Source: Pseudomonas resinovorans NBRC 106553
Lineage (GTDB): Bacteria; Pseudomonadota; Gammaproteobacteria; Pseudomonadales; Pseudomonadaceae
DNA: 64,000 nt
Assembly (NCBI RefSeq): GCF_000412695.1
Contig: NC_021499.1
Location: 3,906,001-3,970,000, forward strand
Direction of reading: 5' to 3'
Position 1 is the stretch's first letter. Every line of letters begins with the position of its first letter. The notes under the pieces are model-generated. The model made no database searches. It worked only from the letters and a program-made list of their open reading frames with translations, and was not told the origin of the DNA. The position numbers were made by a program, and so were the translations under genes. Shown here piece after piece: positions 17,080 through 26,070 of this stretch.

Positions 17080-17397
17080 ATGAAGGCAGGTTCACTCATT
17101 GGGCCGTTGATGCTGATCGCGGCAATCGGCGGGTCCGGGAGCGTCATTGCGGATCATCGTTGGGATGGCGATGAAGATTGGGAAGATGAGTACCGGGATG
17201 GTCCCTGCCGGGTCAAGGAAGTCTCCGATGGCAACCAGTACAAGAAGGAAATCAAATGTCCGGATGGCAGGGGAAGGACCTGGAAGCACGGCGAGTGGAA
17301 ACGCGAGTTCCGGGATGGTCCGTGCCAGGTCAAGATTGAGGCCAAGCGAGACGAGTACAAGGAAGAGGTGACATGCGAGCGGAGAGGTGACGACTAA
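17080..17397 (+). CDS. Secreted protein with duplicated RDGPC-Cys motif
   Basis: This 105-residue protein has a signal peptide (KAGSLIGPLMLIAAIGGSGS). The mature, very charged part contains two copies of a roughly 40-residue unit: YRDGPCRVKEVSDGNQYKKE ending IKCPDGRG, and FRDGPCQVKIEAKRDEYKEE ending VTCERRG. Each unit has two cysteines, which could form one disulfide each. The exact family is not recognised; it resembles small periplasmic proteins of unknown function in Pseudomonas. It lies between the multicopper oxidase and the thermotolerance locus. Confidence 0.7.
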   Translation: MKAGSLIGPLMLIAAIGGSGSVIADHRWDGDEDWEDEYRDGPCRVKEVSDGNQYKKEIKCPDGRGRTWKHGEWKREFRDGPCQVKIEAKRDEYKEEVTCERRGDD

Positions 17398-17548
17398 AGT
17401 GAATCGACACTTCACCCGACGACAGGTTACGCCGCATTGAAGCATACGTTGAACGAGGGCAATCCTCGCCTCAGTGAAGTCACCCCGCTGACGCGGGCTA
17501 CCGCCTCATCACATTGCTGTAATCCGGAGTGGTGAGTTCTGGCGCCTT

Positions 17549-18166
17549 CTACTTCCTCGGTTGAAGAACAGCCCGCCCGCGAGTTTGTCGCGGGCGGGCT
17601 ACCGCGGTGACGAGGCAATTTCCCTTGCCTGTAACCGGCAGGATGATCGCCAGGCGTCGCAGTGTCAGCCCTGGCGAACCTCGATGCGCCGGCCACGCGC
17701 GCGCTTCCTTGGGCAGTTCGATACGCGGCACACCATTGCTGCACTTGGCCCTGGCCTTCTCGGCAATCACTGGAGCGGGGAGCTGGAAGGTGCGTCGGAA
17801 ACTGCCGAAGGTGCACTGTCGGACGCGATAACGCCCATTGCCCTGCTCCTGCTCGATGCGCTTTTCACCGCAAATGATCAGGACATCTCCCCGCACTTCC
17901 AGATTCAGATCCTCCTTCACCATTCCCGGCACCTCGAGGCGAACGACGACCTGGTCGCCATCCTCGTAAAGATCGCCGGCCAGCAATCCCCAGTTCGAGG
18001 CAAGTGCCGGTGACGAGGCAGCATCCTCCGACGAGTTCCTGCTCCGGTTGTCGGGCGTGAAGCGCGTCAGGGCCTCGCTGGTACGATTGCGAAGCTGACG
18101 CCAGCCCTCGCCTAGCGAATGCCAGGTTTCCTCCAGGCCATGCTTGAGTTCAGCTAGTTTGTCCAT
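17549..18166 (-). CDS. Hsp20 small heat-shock protein, frameshifted near the C-terminus
   Basis: Small heat-shock protein with an alpha-crystallin domain (DLYEDGDQVVVRLEVPGMVK, VLIICGEKR, FGSFRRTFQLP, GVPRIELPK). The frame runs on past the expected end to 17549, giving about 205 residues. In the neighbouring frame the text RRIEVRQG-stop, a normal Hsp20 ending, appears and would stop at 17665. A one-base deletion in the GCGCGCGCGTGG run explains the difference. ATG 18166 follows a perfect GGAGGT site. It is the last gene of a leftward ClpG/Hsp20 locus. Confidence 0.8.
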   Translation of the reverse strand: MDKLAELKHGLEETWHSLGEGWRQLRNRTSEALTRFTPDNRSRNSSEDAASSPALASNWGLLAGDLYEDGDQVVVRLEVPGMVKEDLNLEVRGDVLIICGEKRIEQEQGNGRYRVRQCTFGSFRRTFQLPAPVIAEKARAKCSNGVPRIELPKEARAWPAHRGSPGLTLRRLAIILPVTGKGNCLVTAVARPRQTRGRAVLQPRK

Positions 18167-18193
18167 GGGGTCGACCTCCACACACTCAAGGTC

Positions 18194-18565
18194 CTACTCA
18201 CTTTTCACGACGATCTTGCGCGGCTGGGCATGCGCATGCTTGGGAACGCGCAAGTTCAACACGCCGTCCCGTAGCTCAGCGTCGATCCGGGTCGTATCCA
18301 GCTCGGAGCTCAAGGTGAAGGCTCGCCGGAATCGCGACAGCTGGACCTCAGCGTAGACGGCCTCCAGCTGTTCGGACATCTCCGGCATGATCTCCCCTTC
18401 CAGCACAAGCGTGTCACCTTCCACATTGACCACGAGACGCTCCTTGGGCACCCCCGGAAGGTCGGCAATCAATTGGATTCCGTTGTCGTCTTCGAATACA
18501 TCGACACGCGGCAGCAGTGTTTGGGTTTCAGTCTCGCCGCGCACGACCGCTTGCTTGTCGTTCAT
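18194..18565 (-). CDS. Hsp20-family small heat-shock protein
   Basis: This 123-residue protein is almost entirely an alpha-crystallin domain. It contains RVDVFEDDNGIQLIADLPGV, TLVLEGE, FRRAFTLSSELDTTRIDAEL and GVLNLRVPK, and ends PRKIVVKSE. It has a strong GGAGGAATCACC ribosome site before ATG 18565. It would hold unfolding proteins during heat stress. The gene sits between two other hsp20 genes with gaps of 27 bases, indicating one transcript. Confidence 0.9.
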   Translation of the reverse strand: MNDKQAVVRGETETQTLLPRVDVFEDDNGIQLIADLPGVPKERLVVNVEGDTLVLEGEIMPEMSEQLEAVYAEVQLSRFRRAFTLSSELDTTRIDAELRDGVLNLRVPKHAHAQPRKIVVKSE

Positions 18566-18592
18566 GGTGATTCCTCCTTCAAACCGATGCTG

Positions 18593-19048
18593 TTACTGAA
18601 TGGATATGCGCCTGGGTTGAGCAGCCTCTCGCCGGGGCAGAGAGATGCGCAGAACGCCGTCGCAACAGTGAGCCTCTACCTTGTCGGTATCGACCTCATC
18701 ATTGAGGCTCACGGTACGCTTGAAGCGTCCGGAATAACGCTCGTTGGCGTATACGGAGCAATTACCCTCTTCCGCGCTGCGTACCGGCCGGCGCTCGCCG
18801 GATATCGATAGCAACCCTCGGTGAATCTGCAGATCGAGGTCGTTCGGGTCGACGCCGGGAACGAAGGCGTAGATCTCCATGCTGGACGGCGTGCTTCCTA
18901 CGTTGATGGCAGGGAAAGCGCCGCTGGCCAAGGCGCGAATGCTGCCCGGACGCCCGAGACCCGGCCCCAGGACTTGCTGCAGTTCGCGCTGCAGCCTCTC
19001 GAACTCGGCAATGGGATCGCTCGACAGATTAAGAAGGGACTCGTACAT
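18593..19048 (-). CDS. Hsp20-family small heat-shock protein
   Basis: This protein of about 151 residues has an N-terminal arm (MYESLLNLSSDPIAEFERLQ) that differs from the other Hsp20s here. The alpha-crystallin domain follows (MEIYAFVPGVDPNDLDLQIH, LLSISGERR, SGRFKRTVSLNDEVDTDKVE, GVLRISLPRREAAQPRRISI). ATG 19048 follows GGAGGATTGTC; the longer start at 19075 lacks such a site. It is co-directional with the other heat-shock genes. Confidence 0.9.
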   Translation of the reverse strand: MYESLLNLSSDPIAEFERLQRELQQVLGPGLGRPGSIRALASGAFPAINVGSTPSSMEIYAFVPGVDPNDLDLQIHRGLLSISGERRPVRSAEEGNCSVYANERYSGRFKRTVSLNDEVDTDKVEAHCCDGVLRISLPRREAAQPRRISIQ

Positions 19049-19304
19049 GACAATCCTCCTCCGGTTGACTGACATGATCTCGAACAGGAGGCTCGGAGCT
19101 CCAATATCCGGCCCCTGACGACGGGAAATATGTAAGCGGTTTCGAGGTTTTCAAGTCCCGGCTTAAACGAATATGGAATTTGATATTCCCACTCTTTTTC
19201 ACGTTGAATCTTTGCCCTGGCCCCACCGGATTCCTCGACGAGTTTTCCGCTTCGCGCCCAGCCCGGCAAGCCGCCCGGGCGATTGAGTTCCTGGTCAGTC
19301 GGGG

Positions 19305-19394
19305 TTTGCCGGTGGCGATCAGCGCAATGGCTGAATGGCGCTTCGAACCGGTTGCAAAGGCGTTGACGACGGTGCTGGGCGCATAGCGTGAAAT
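19305..19394 (-). pseudogene. HtpX-like M48 peptidase remnant
   Basis: In the gap between the hsp20 and psiE genes, one minus-strand frame reads RYAPSTVVNAFATGSKRH then SAIALIATG. This closely matches the NAFATG...SLVAVSTG segment just upstream of the HExxH motif in HtpX proteases. The active-site motif and the rest of the gene are missing. Thermotolerance loci of this type can carry an M48 protease, so this looks like a deletion relic. It is short, so chance similarity is possible. Confidence 0.45.
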
Positions 19395-19428
19395 CGGCAC
19401 GGCCGGTAAGCCCCGGTTGACCAACTTG

Positions 19429-19899
19429 CTAGGCAATTCGGTCATCGCGCTCACGCAACAGCCAATAGGTCAGCCCCAGGGCCAGGGTGGCGCCAGCCAG
19501 CGCCGCGACTTTGGCCGGGCTGACATCGGGATCGAGGATCACGAACTTGCGGGACAGCGCGATCAACCCGATCAGGATGACCGTCTTGACCTGAATGATG
19601 CTGTCACGGCGCAAGACCACGCGCACGATGGAATGCTTGAACTCCATCGCGATCAGCAGCGTCATGATCATGCCGAACACACTCTGGAAGATCTTGTGGT
19701 CGAGCGGATTGAATGCATCGATGATCAGCAGGCTGAAGACAATTTGAATCAGCTGCACCAACGACACCACAATAATCACCGCGATCACCACTGAAAGGAT
19801 GAGGGCGACGGTCTGCTCGAAGCGTTCGTAAAACGTCATAACCGCCCATTCACGACGGAGTCGTTCGAGTGTCGTCCCGGTCTGAGTGCTGTTATTCAT
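19429..19899 (-). CDS. psiE: PsiE-like phosphate-starvation-inducible membrane protein
   Basis: This 156-residue membrane protein of the PsiE family has four predicted helices: TVALILSVVIAVIIVVSLVQ, IVFSLLIIDAF, IFQSVFGMIMTLLIAMEF and VKTVILIGLIAL. The typical EFKHSIVRVVLRRDSIIQVK loop is present. ATG 19899 follows GGAG by six bases; the longer frame upstream is not needed. PsiE genes are a regular part of the transmissible heat-resistance loci that carry ClpG/ClpK. Its exact role there is unknown. Confidence 0.88.
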   Translation of the reverse strand: MNNSTQTGTTLERLRREWAVMTFYERFEQTVALILSVVIAVIIVVSLVQLIQIVFSLLIIDAFNPLDHKIFQSVFGMIMTLLIAMEFKHSIVRVVLRRDSIIQVKTVILIGLIALSRKFVILDPDVSPAKVAALAGATLALGLTYWLLRERDDRIA

Positions 19900-20163
19900 G
19901 CGCCACTCCTGCAGAAACAGGCCATTCCAACGAAAAATCACGGTCGCTGCGCCTCGTACGCCATGTAGCCCGCGCAAGGTCGTCTGCGGCGCTGGTGGAG
20001 CGCTTGCCAGGAGTTCTGCAGCATCAGCAGCAACAGAAGGCGATGGTCCATCAGCCGAATCAAGCCACAGGTCACGCCCGTGCATGAGGAGGTGCCCGGC
20101 CGCCTCAAAGAGAAAGCACGGGCTGCCCGTCTCGAATGTTCAGGATCGGGGCAGCCCCGCGCT

Positions 20164-23007
20164 TCAGGCTTTGCTACTTTCGGACTTCCTCTTGCGCGTC
20201 CCCTTGTTCGTCTCCTTGGACGAACCCGGCGGTTGCGCAGATTCGGCGGACGCTTCGTCGCTGGCCGGCGCGGGTTGCTTTCGGTCGAACTCGACCCGCT
20301 CCGCCTTGTCGTCCCAACGTGCACAGGCATGATCACCCTTGCCGATGCCGCCGCCGAGCATCTCGCGCGCCAGTGCCGTTTCCAGCTCGCTGCGGATCAG
20401 CCGTTTGAGCTCGCGGGCACCGAATTCGGGCTTGTAGCCTTCTTCGGCGAAGTGATCGACCAACGCCCCATCGAACGTCAGCATCACGCCCTGGCTCGCG
20501 GCATTGCGGGCCACGCGATCGAGTTGCAGGCCGACAATGTGGCGAATCTCCTCCTTGCCCAGCGCATGGAAGACGATGATCTCGTCGATGCGGTTGAGGA
20601 ACTCGGGGCGGAAGTGTCCGCGCAGCACGTCCATCACCTCTGTCTTGGTCTTCTCGTACTCCTCGCCGGCCGCTCCGCGCGTCTTCAACCGGCGCTGAAT
20701 AATGTCGGATCCCAGATTGGAGGTGGCGATGATAATGGTGTTGGTGAAGTCCACCACGCGCCCCTTGCCGTCGGTGAGCCGCCCGTCGTCGAACACCTGC
20801 AGCAGGATGTTGTAGACGTCGGGGTGGGCCTTCTCGATCTCGTCGAGCAGCAGCACGCTGTAGGGCTTGCGGCGGACCTTCTCCGTGAGCTGGCCGCCTT
20901 CATCGTAGCCGACGTAGCCCGGGGGGGCGCCCACCAGCCGTGCCACGGTATGGCGCTCGCCGTACTCCGACATGTCGATGCGCAACAGGGCGCCCTCGTC
21001 GCCGTAGATGGATTCGGCCAGCGCCTTGGCGAGCTCGGTCTTGCCGACGCCGGTGGGGCCCAGGAACAGGAACGTGGCCACGGGCTTGCTGCCTTCGCGC
21101 AGACCCGCGCGCGACAACCGCACCGCATCCGCCACAGCCCGCACCGCCTCGTCCTGCCCCACCAGGCGCTCGTGCAGCCGCTGCTCCAGGTGCAGCAGCT
21201 TCTCGCGCTCTTCCACCGTCAGCTCATTGACGGGGATGCCGGTCAGGCGCGAGACGATCTGCGCCACGTGTTCCGCCTTGACTTCGGCGCTGCCCGAGCC
21301 GCGCTCGCGCTCCCAGTCCTCGACCAGCTTCTTGAGTTCGGCCTGCTTTGCTTCAATGCGCTTGCCGATCTCCGCTGCATTGTCGTATTGCTTGCGGGAA
21401 GCCGCGTAGTCCTGCTCCCGGCGCAACTGGTGCAGTTCGGACTCCAACTCCTGCACCGCAACGGGGCGGGCCGTCGCCGATAGCTTCACGCGTGCGGCAG
21501 CCTGATCGAGCAGATCGATGGCCTTGTCCGGCAGGAAGCGCGCGGTGACATAGCGGTCGGACAGCTCGGCGGCCGCGATGATCGCGTCCTCGGTGATGCT
21601 GACCTTGTGGTGCGCTTCGAAGGTATCGCGCAGGCCGCGCAGGATCATGATGGTCTGCGCCAAGGTTGGCTCGGGCACCATGACCGGCTGGAAGCGCCGC
21701 TCCAGCGCGGCGTCCTTCTCGATATACTTCTGGTACTCGTTGAGCGTCGTCGCGCCGATCAGGTTAAGCTCTCCGCGCGCCATCATCGGCTTGAAGACGT
21801 TGGCCACGTCCAACCCGCCTTCGCCACCGCCCTGGCCGGCACCAACAATGGTGTGCACCTCGTCGATGAATAGAATCATCTCGCCCTGGTGCTCGGAGAT
21901 CTCCTTCAGCACCTTCTGCACGCGGTCCTCGAACTCGCCACGGTACTTCGCCCCGGCCACCATGGAATTGATGTTCAGCTCGACCAGGCGCTTGTCGCGC
22001 AGCGTCTCGGGCACCTCGCCGGCCACCATGCGCTGTGCCAACCCCTCGACGATGGCGGTCTTGCCCACGCCAGGCTCGCCGATCAATACGGGGTTGTTCT
22101 TCTTGCGCCGCGCCAGAACCTCTATGGTGGTTTCGATTTCCTGCGCGCGTCCGATGACCGGATCCAGCTTGCCCTCACGCGCCATTTTGGTGAGATCGCG
22201 CGAGTACTTGTCGAGCTCCGGCGTATTGGTCGGCGTCTCGGCGCGACCATCCTCCGCGCCTTTGCCGACCACCTTGTTTACTTGCTGGCGCAGGACCTGT
22301 GGCGTAAGGCCATAGCGACGCAACAAGTTGGCGGCCAGCCCTTCGCCCTCTTCGGCCAGACCGATCAGGAAGTGCTCGGGCCCGACGTATGAGTGTCCTA
22401 GTTCATTGGATACGACGAAGGCGCGACTAAGCGCATCCTTCACGCGTGGCGACACGCCGATCTCGCCTTCAAACGGCGTGTCGCCGCGCTTGGCTTCGGC
22501 TTCAATCTGGCGCTTTAGATCATCGACCTTGATCTTAAACTGGCTCAGGATGGTCTTAACCACATCGCTGTCGGCCAGCGCCAGCAGCAGGTGTTCCGTA
22601 TCGACTTCGGAGCGACCGAACTCCGCAGCATGCTTCGCAGCTTCCTGCAACAGTGCCTCGGAGTGTTCGCTGATGCGGCTGGCCAGCCCGCTGCCGCGAC
22701 GGCGCGGGGTGCCAGCCCCTGTGGCGGCTGGTTCGCCAAACGACGCATCGACCACTTCATCGGCATCAGCCGCAACTGGTGCCGAGTCTTCGCCGATGCG
22801 GAAGAAATCACTGCCGAGAAAGTCTTCGAACAAGCCGCTGCGCGAGCCGAAAAGGGCTTCCAGCGGGGAAATGGCGCGTTTTTGCTGGCGCACCAATTGG
22901 CGGTAGTGGTCGTCACACAACAGCATGGTGGTGCGGCGACCATTGAGATTAGCTTCCACCCGAGTCGTGGCGGGTTGGCCGCAGATTTGGCATTGTTTCC
23001 TGGCCAT
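20164..23007 (-). CDS. clpG: ClpG (ClpK)-type stand-alone disaggregase ATPase
   Basis: This Hsp100 protein of about 947 residues has an N-terminal zinc-finger-like domain (CQICG at residues 6-10, then CDDH at 31-34) and a Clp-N repeat domain ([20 protein letters not shown]). The first AAA module has GEPGVGKT and LFIDEVHT. A middle domain ([20 protein letters not shown]) follows. The second AAA module has [16 protein letters not shown] and [13 protein letters not shown] charged tail of about 50 residues ends the protein. Such proteins rescue aggregated proteins and give strong heat tolerance. ATG 23007 follows AGGAG. It lies in an operon-like array with Hsp20 genes. Confidence 0.93.
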   Translation of the reverse strand: MARKQCQICGQPATTRVEANLNGRRTTMLLCDDHYRQLVRQQKRAISPLEALFGSRSGLFEDFLGSDFFRIGEDSAPVAADADEVVDASFGEPAATGAGTPRRRGSGLASRISEHSEALLQEAAKHAAEFGRSEVDTEHLLLALADSDVVKTILSQFKIKVDDLKRQIEAEAKRGDTPFEGEIGVSPRVKDALSRAFVVSNELGHSYVGPEHFLIGLAEEGEGLAANLLRRYGLTPQVLRQQVNKVVGKGAEDGRAETPTNTPELDKYSRDLTKMAREGKLDPVIGRAQEIETTIEVLARRKKNNPVLIGEPGVGKTAIVEGLAQRMVAGEVPETLRDKRLVELNINSMVAGAKYRGEFEDRVQKVLKEISEHQGEMILFIDEVHTIVGAGQGGGEGGLDVANVFKPMMARGELNLIGATTLNEYQKYIEKDAALERRFQPVMVPEPTLAQTIMILRGLRDTFEAHHKVSITEDAIIAAAELSDRYVTARFLPDKAIDLLDQAAARVKLSATARPVAVQELESELHQLRREQDYAASRKQYDNAAEIGKRIEAKQAELKKLVEDWERERGSGSAEVKAEHVAQIVSRLTGIPVNELTVEEREKLLHLEQRLHERLVGQDEAVRAVADAVRLSRAGLREGSKPVATFLFLGPTGVGKTELAKALAESIYGDEGALLRIDMSEYGERHTVARLVGAPPGYVGYDEGGQLTEKVRRKPYSVLLLDEIEKAHPDVYNILLQVFDDGRLTDGKGRVVDFTNTIIIATSNLGSDIIQRRLKTRGAAGEEYEKTKTEVMDVLRGHFRPEFLNRIDEIIVFHALGKEEIRHIVGLQLDRVARNAASQGVMLTFDGALVDHFAEEGYKPEFGARELKRLIRSELETALAREMLGGGIGKGDHACARWDDKAERVEFDRKQPAPASDEASAESAQPPGSSKETNKGTRKRKSESSKA

Positions 23008-23105
23008 GCGGACGCTCCTAGAGACATTCAGATGACGAGGTGCAGCATGCCGCGGCACCTCATCTCCTGGTTGGATTTCGTGGCGACCGCAACGGGATTT
23101 CCGAG

Positions 23106-23519
23106 TCAGCTTTCAATCGGAATCGAACGGCCGTGCTTCGGTGCACTCGCTTTGCGCTTGTCCATGGTGATCGTGAGCACCTCATTCTTAAATGAGGCCT
23201 TGATCGAGTCCTGGTTGGCATCGTCAGGCAGGTTCAGTGCACGCCGGAAACTGCCGTAGGAGCGTTCGACACGAGGGAAGCCGCCTTCCCTCTTCTCATG
23301 CTCCTGACGCTGTTCACCTCGCACCATCAGCACGTCGTTGTCGGGCGTTATCTGGATGTCCTTTTCCTCGACACCGGGAACGTCGAAGGAAATCCTGTAC
23401 TGCTTGTCGGTTTCCTGAATATCCAGCGCCAGCTTCAGCATGCCTCGCCAGTCGAACGACAACTGCGGCACGCAAGCGCCGGAAACCAAATCCAGCCAAG
23501 CCCGAGGGGATTGTTGCAA
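23106..23519 (-). CDS. Hsp20 small heat-shock protein with replaced N-terminus
   Basis: The alpha-crystallin core is intact (TLDIQETDKQY-like text reading ALDIQETDKQYRISFDVPGV, VLMVRGEQRQEHEKREGG, YGSFRRALNLPDDANQDSIK, VLTITMDKR), and the C-terminus is normal (RSIPIES). The N-terminal region before about WRGMLK is short and unlike the longer arm of related Hsp20s. The frame starts at ATG 23519 with no clear ribosome site. A recombination junction near 23455-23520, next to a tRNA-like remnant, probably removed the native start and promoter. Expression is therefore uncertain. Confidence 0.75.
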   Translation of the reverse strand: MQQSPRAWLDLVSGACVPQLSFDWRGMLKLALDIQETDKQYRISFDVPGVEEKDIQITPDNDVLMVRGEQRQEHEKREGGFPRVERSYGSFRRALNLPDDANQDSIKASFKNEVLTITMDKRKASAPKHGRSIPIES

Positions 23520-23564
23520 TACTTGACAAAGTCTGCGCCTGGCAGGCTAGAAGTCAAGCGACTT

Positions 23565-23612
23565 ATCTAGCTCATAAGGCGGACGCGGGTTCGGTTCCCG
23601 AGTGCTCCACCA
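23565..23612 (+). other. tRNA 3'-end-like remnant (possible attachment scar)
   Basis: CTCATAA (the usual anticodon loop of Met tRNAs) at 23571-23577 is followed by a T-arm-like GGGTTCGGTTCCC (23587-23599). GTGCTCCACCA then ends at 23612 with the CCA terminus. No matching 5' half is found upstream, and the arms pair only in part. This resembles the 3' end of a tRNA gene left as an integration-site duplicate, at the edge of the heat-shock locus. Confidence 0.4.
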
Positions 23613-23811
23613 TCGCACACCAAACGACGTCGGCATCCATGCGCCATCTCGAAGCCTGGGGCTGTTTGAAGGCGAGCATCCATGAAGCCTGGTCTGTCCC
23701 CCAACGTGGAGGACAACTCGACCACTTGGCACGAGATCAGCCCCTATCGAAGACTGCTCACATTACTCTGGCCCTAGCGCCAACCATAGCTACACATTCA
23801 ACGGATCACAT

Positions 23812-23864
23812 TTGAACCATTATCAATGATTTACGTGTATAATGGTTCATAATTGAACCGTTAT
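23812..23864 (+). promoter_or_regulatory. hipBA-type promoter with repeated GAACC operators
   Basis: GAACCATTAT (23814-23823) and ATAATGGTTC (23839-23848) form a perfect ten-base inverted repeat, and GAACCGTTAT (23855-23864) is a further near copy. TATAAT at 23838-23843 is a perfect -10 hexamer lying inside the operators, so binding would block transcription. This is the arrangement expected for self-repression by a HipB-like antitoxin, whose gene starts at TTG 23878. Confidence 0.7.
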
Positions 23865-23877
23865 TTTAGAGAAAATC

Positions 23878-24174
23878 TTGGCCCTGACCCACTCCCTGCT
23901 CGCCCCCGGCGAACTGACCCAGAAGATCGGTGCCAACGCCCGGGAGGCGCGTCTCGCACAAAACCTCTCCCGCAAGTCCTTGGCGCAGATGGCGGGTGTT
24001 TCCGAGTCGACTATCAAGCGGTTCGAGTCCAGTGGACAGATCACCCTCGATGCACTAGTGCTCATCGCCACTGCACTTGGTGCCACGCGCCAACTCGCCG
24101 AGCTGTTCAAGCATGAGCGCCCCATTTCGCTTGAAGAAATCAAACAGGCAGGACGCACCCGAGGACGCCAATGA
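23878..24174 (+). CDS. hipB: HipB-like XRE-family antitoxin/regulator
   Basis: This 98-residue helix-turn-helix protein has KIGANAREARLAQNLSRKSL, then AQMAGVSESTIKRFESSGQI, the XRE recognition region. LVLIATALGATRQLAELF follows. The start is TTG 23878 with AGAGA upstream. The C-terminal tail RTRGRQ is basic. The stop overlaps the start of the HipA-like kinase (ATGA), showing a two-gene operon. It should bind the GAACC operators and neutralise HipA. Confidence 0.85.
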   Translation: MALTHSLLAPGELTQKIGANAREARLAQNLSRKSLAQMAGVSESTIKRFESSGQITLDALVLIATALGATRQLAELFKHERPISLEEIKQAGRTRGRQ

Positions 24175-25409
24175 GACCCTTCAAAACCGTCGAGGTATTG
24201 CTCGCGGGCAAACCTGTCGGGGAGCTAGTCGCCAGTCGACAGGGCATCTACTTTGCCTATCACCCGCATTGGGTGACGCAAGGCTTCAACCTGTCCCCCC
24301 TGAACATGGAATTCACCACCCAACCACAGAAAGCAGCAGATCCAGTCCTTTTCGCTGGCCTACCAGGAGCGCTTGCCGACTCCCTGCCGGACGGCTGGGG
24401 CATGCTGCTCATGGATCGTTACTTCCTTGCCAAGCATGGGAAGGACCGTAGAGAGATTTCTCCGCTCGATCGGCTGGCTTACATGGCCGACAGAGGCATG
24501 GGGGCATTGGAGTTTCGCCCAGTCTTCGAGCACACCGCCGACGTTGATGGTATTGACCTGGCCCAGCTTTATCAGGAGTCGCAGGCTGTCTACGAAGGAG
24601 AAACCTCGTCCACCCTTGATGCTCTGCGCTTGGCTGGCGGCTCCCCTGCCGGTGCCCGGCCCAAGGTTGTTGTCGCCCTATCCCCAGATGGAAGGCAGTG
24701 CAGTACATCCTTCAAGCAGCTTCCGGCCGGCTACCAGCATTGGCTAGTGAAATTCCGGGCACCAACCGAACATCGTGACACGGGAGCCATCGAGTACGCC
24801 TACTCGGTATTGGCAGAACGTGCCGGGGTGAAGATGGCCGCGAGCAATCTGCTCACAGTCACGCATTCAACTGGAACCGAGCGTTTCTTTTCAGCCAAAC
24901 GCTTCGATCGGAATGGCAATGACAAAGTCCACATGATGACCGCTAGCGGCATTCTCTATGCCGATTACAGTGCTCCATCGCTGGATTATTCAGATCTACT
25001 GAAAGCGACCAACGCTATCACCAACCATGCGGCAGAGGTCGAGCGCATGGCGAGGCTCATGGTGTTCAACGCTCTGACCCACAACCATGACGATCACGCT
25101 AAGAACTTCGCATTCCTGCACGATCAGGGGCGATGGGTACTGGCCCCGGCCTACGACCTGACCTATGCCCCTGTACGGGGATACGCGGATGAGCACACAA
25201 CCTCTTTCAACGGTGCGGGTTTGGCCACTCGCGAGAAGCTGAAGCAGGTTTGCGCTCCCTTTCGCTACCTGAACCCGAATCTCTACATCGAGCAAACCCT
25301 CGATGCCCTTTCCGGGTGGCAGCCCCTATGTCGTGAACTGGAGATCGACCCCGAGCAGAAGAAAGTGATTCAGCGAGCCTTCAACGAGATCCGCAAACGC
25401 CTCGGTTAG
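24171..25409 (+). CDS. hipA: HipA-like serine/threonine kinase toxin
   Basis: This 412-residue kinase of the HipA family has an N-terminal domain (residues 1-110) with GLPGALADSLPDGWGMLLMD. The Gly-rich phosphate loop, GGSPAGARPK, is near residues 156-165. The catalytic segment is HNHDDHAKNFAF, with Asp 308 as likely base, and the metal-binding Asp is in APAYDLTY (Asp 329). E. coli HipA phosphorylates glutamyl-tRNA synthetase; the target here is unknown. It overlaps the antitoxin gene by four bases and appears complete. Confidence 0.9.
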   Translation: MRPFKTVEVLLAGKPVGELVASRQGIYFAYHPHWVTQGFNLSPLNMEFTTQPQKAADPVLFAGLPGALADSLPDGWGMLLMDRYFLAKHGKDRREISPLDRLAYMADRGMGALEFRPVFEHTADVDGIDLAQLYQESQAVYEGETSSTLDALRLAGGSPAGARPKVVVALSPDGRQCSTSFKQLPAGYQHWLVKFRAPTEHRDTGAIEYAYSVLAERAGVKMAASNLLTVTHSTGTERFFSAKRFDRNGNDKVHMMTASGILYADYSAPSLDYSDLLKATNAITNHAAEVERMARLMVFNALTHNHDDHAKNFAFLHDQGRWVLAPAYDLTYAPVRGYADEHTTSFNGAGLATREKLKQVCAPFRYLNPNLYIEQTLDALSGWQPLCRELEIDPEQKKVIQRAFNEIRKRLG

Positions 25410-25498
25410 CGCCAGAGATTATCCACCCCCTGGTGTTGCTTGGAGAGTGTCCAGGAAAGCCAGGGCGATTCAGTTTGATTAGCTACGGAGCTTGAGAG

Positions 25499-25981
25499 AT
25501 GAGCGATCATCTGCCCAGTTCACGAAGGTTGAAGAACGTGACAACCAACTCACTCCAGTTCGCAATTGTCTCACCGACAGATCTGCCGACTCTCGTGCAG
25601 GCACTTCAAGAAGCGCACCTACCGGACGATGACGTCGCCCTTCCTGGTCGGGTCTTCTTTGCCTTCCAGTTCGATGGGCAGCACATCGGCTATGCAGGCC
25701 TGGAAATATATGGGCCGGATGCCCTTCTGCGCTCTGTTCTGATTGTTCCTCAGCAGCGAAAGCGCGGGCTCGGTAGCCAGGTGGTCAGCGAAGTGGAAAA
25801 GCTCGCACACCGAGCCGGGATCGAGCGTTTACATCTTCTGACCACGGATCAGGCACCGTTCTTTGAACGGATCGGCTACGTGCTTACGCAACGTCAGTTG
25901 GCGCCGGCCGACATTGCAAGCACGCTGCAATTCAAATCACTCTGTCCATCCTCTGCTAGTTACCTCTGGAAGAGTCTCTAG
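25499..25981 (+). CDS. arsN2: Arsenic-resistance-type GNAT acetyltransferase (ArsN2-like)
   Basis: This 160-residue GNAT protein has the acetyl-CoA loop VPQQRKRGLGSQVV after GPDALLRSVLIV. The C-terminal text FERIGY and LQFKSLCPSSA is characteristic of the ArsN2 group found in ars operons. It sits about 1.7 kb from the arsJ-arsC cluster in the same region, consistent with arsenical detoxification. ATG 25499 is used; an internal GTG a few codons later is an alternative. The acetylated substrate is not certain. Confidence 0.75.
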   Translation: MSDHLPSSRRLKNVTTNSLQFAIVSPTDLPTLVQALQEAHLPDDDVALPGRVFFAFQFDGQHIGYAGLEIYGPDALLRSVLIVPQQRKRGLGSQVVSEVEKLAHRAGIERLHLLTTDQAPFFERIGYVLTQRQLAPADIASTLQFKSLCPSSASYLWKSL

Positions 25982-26070
25982 CCTATGTCGGGGTGAGTTG
26001 GAGGGGGATCCTGAACGAATCCACCCGCTTTCCTGATGTTGATCACTAACTGAATTCGCAACGAGCATCC

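Noticed and set aside
20080..21483. 467-codon plus-strand frame opposite clpG
   Set aside because: Shadow of the clpG coding strand; no recognisable domain and no ribosome site.
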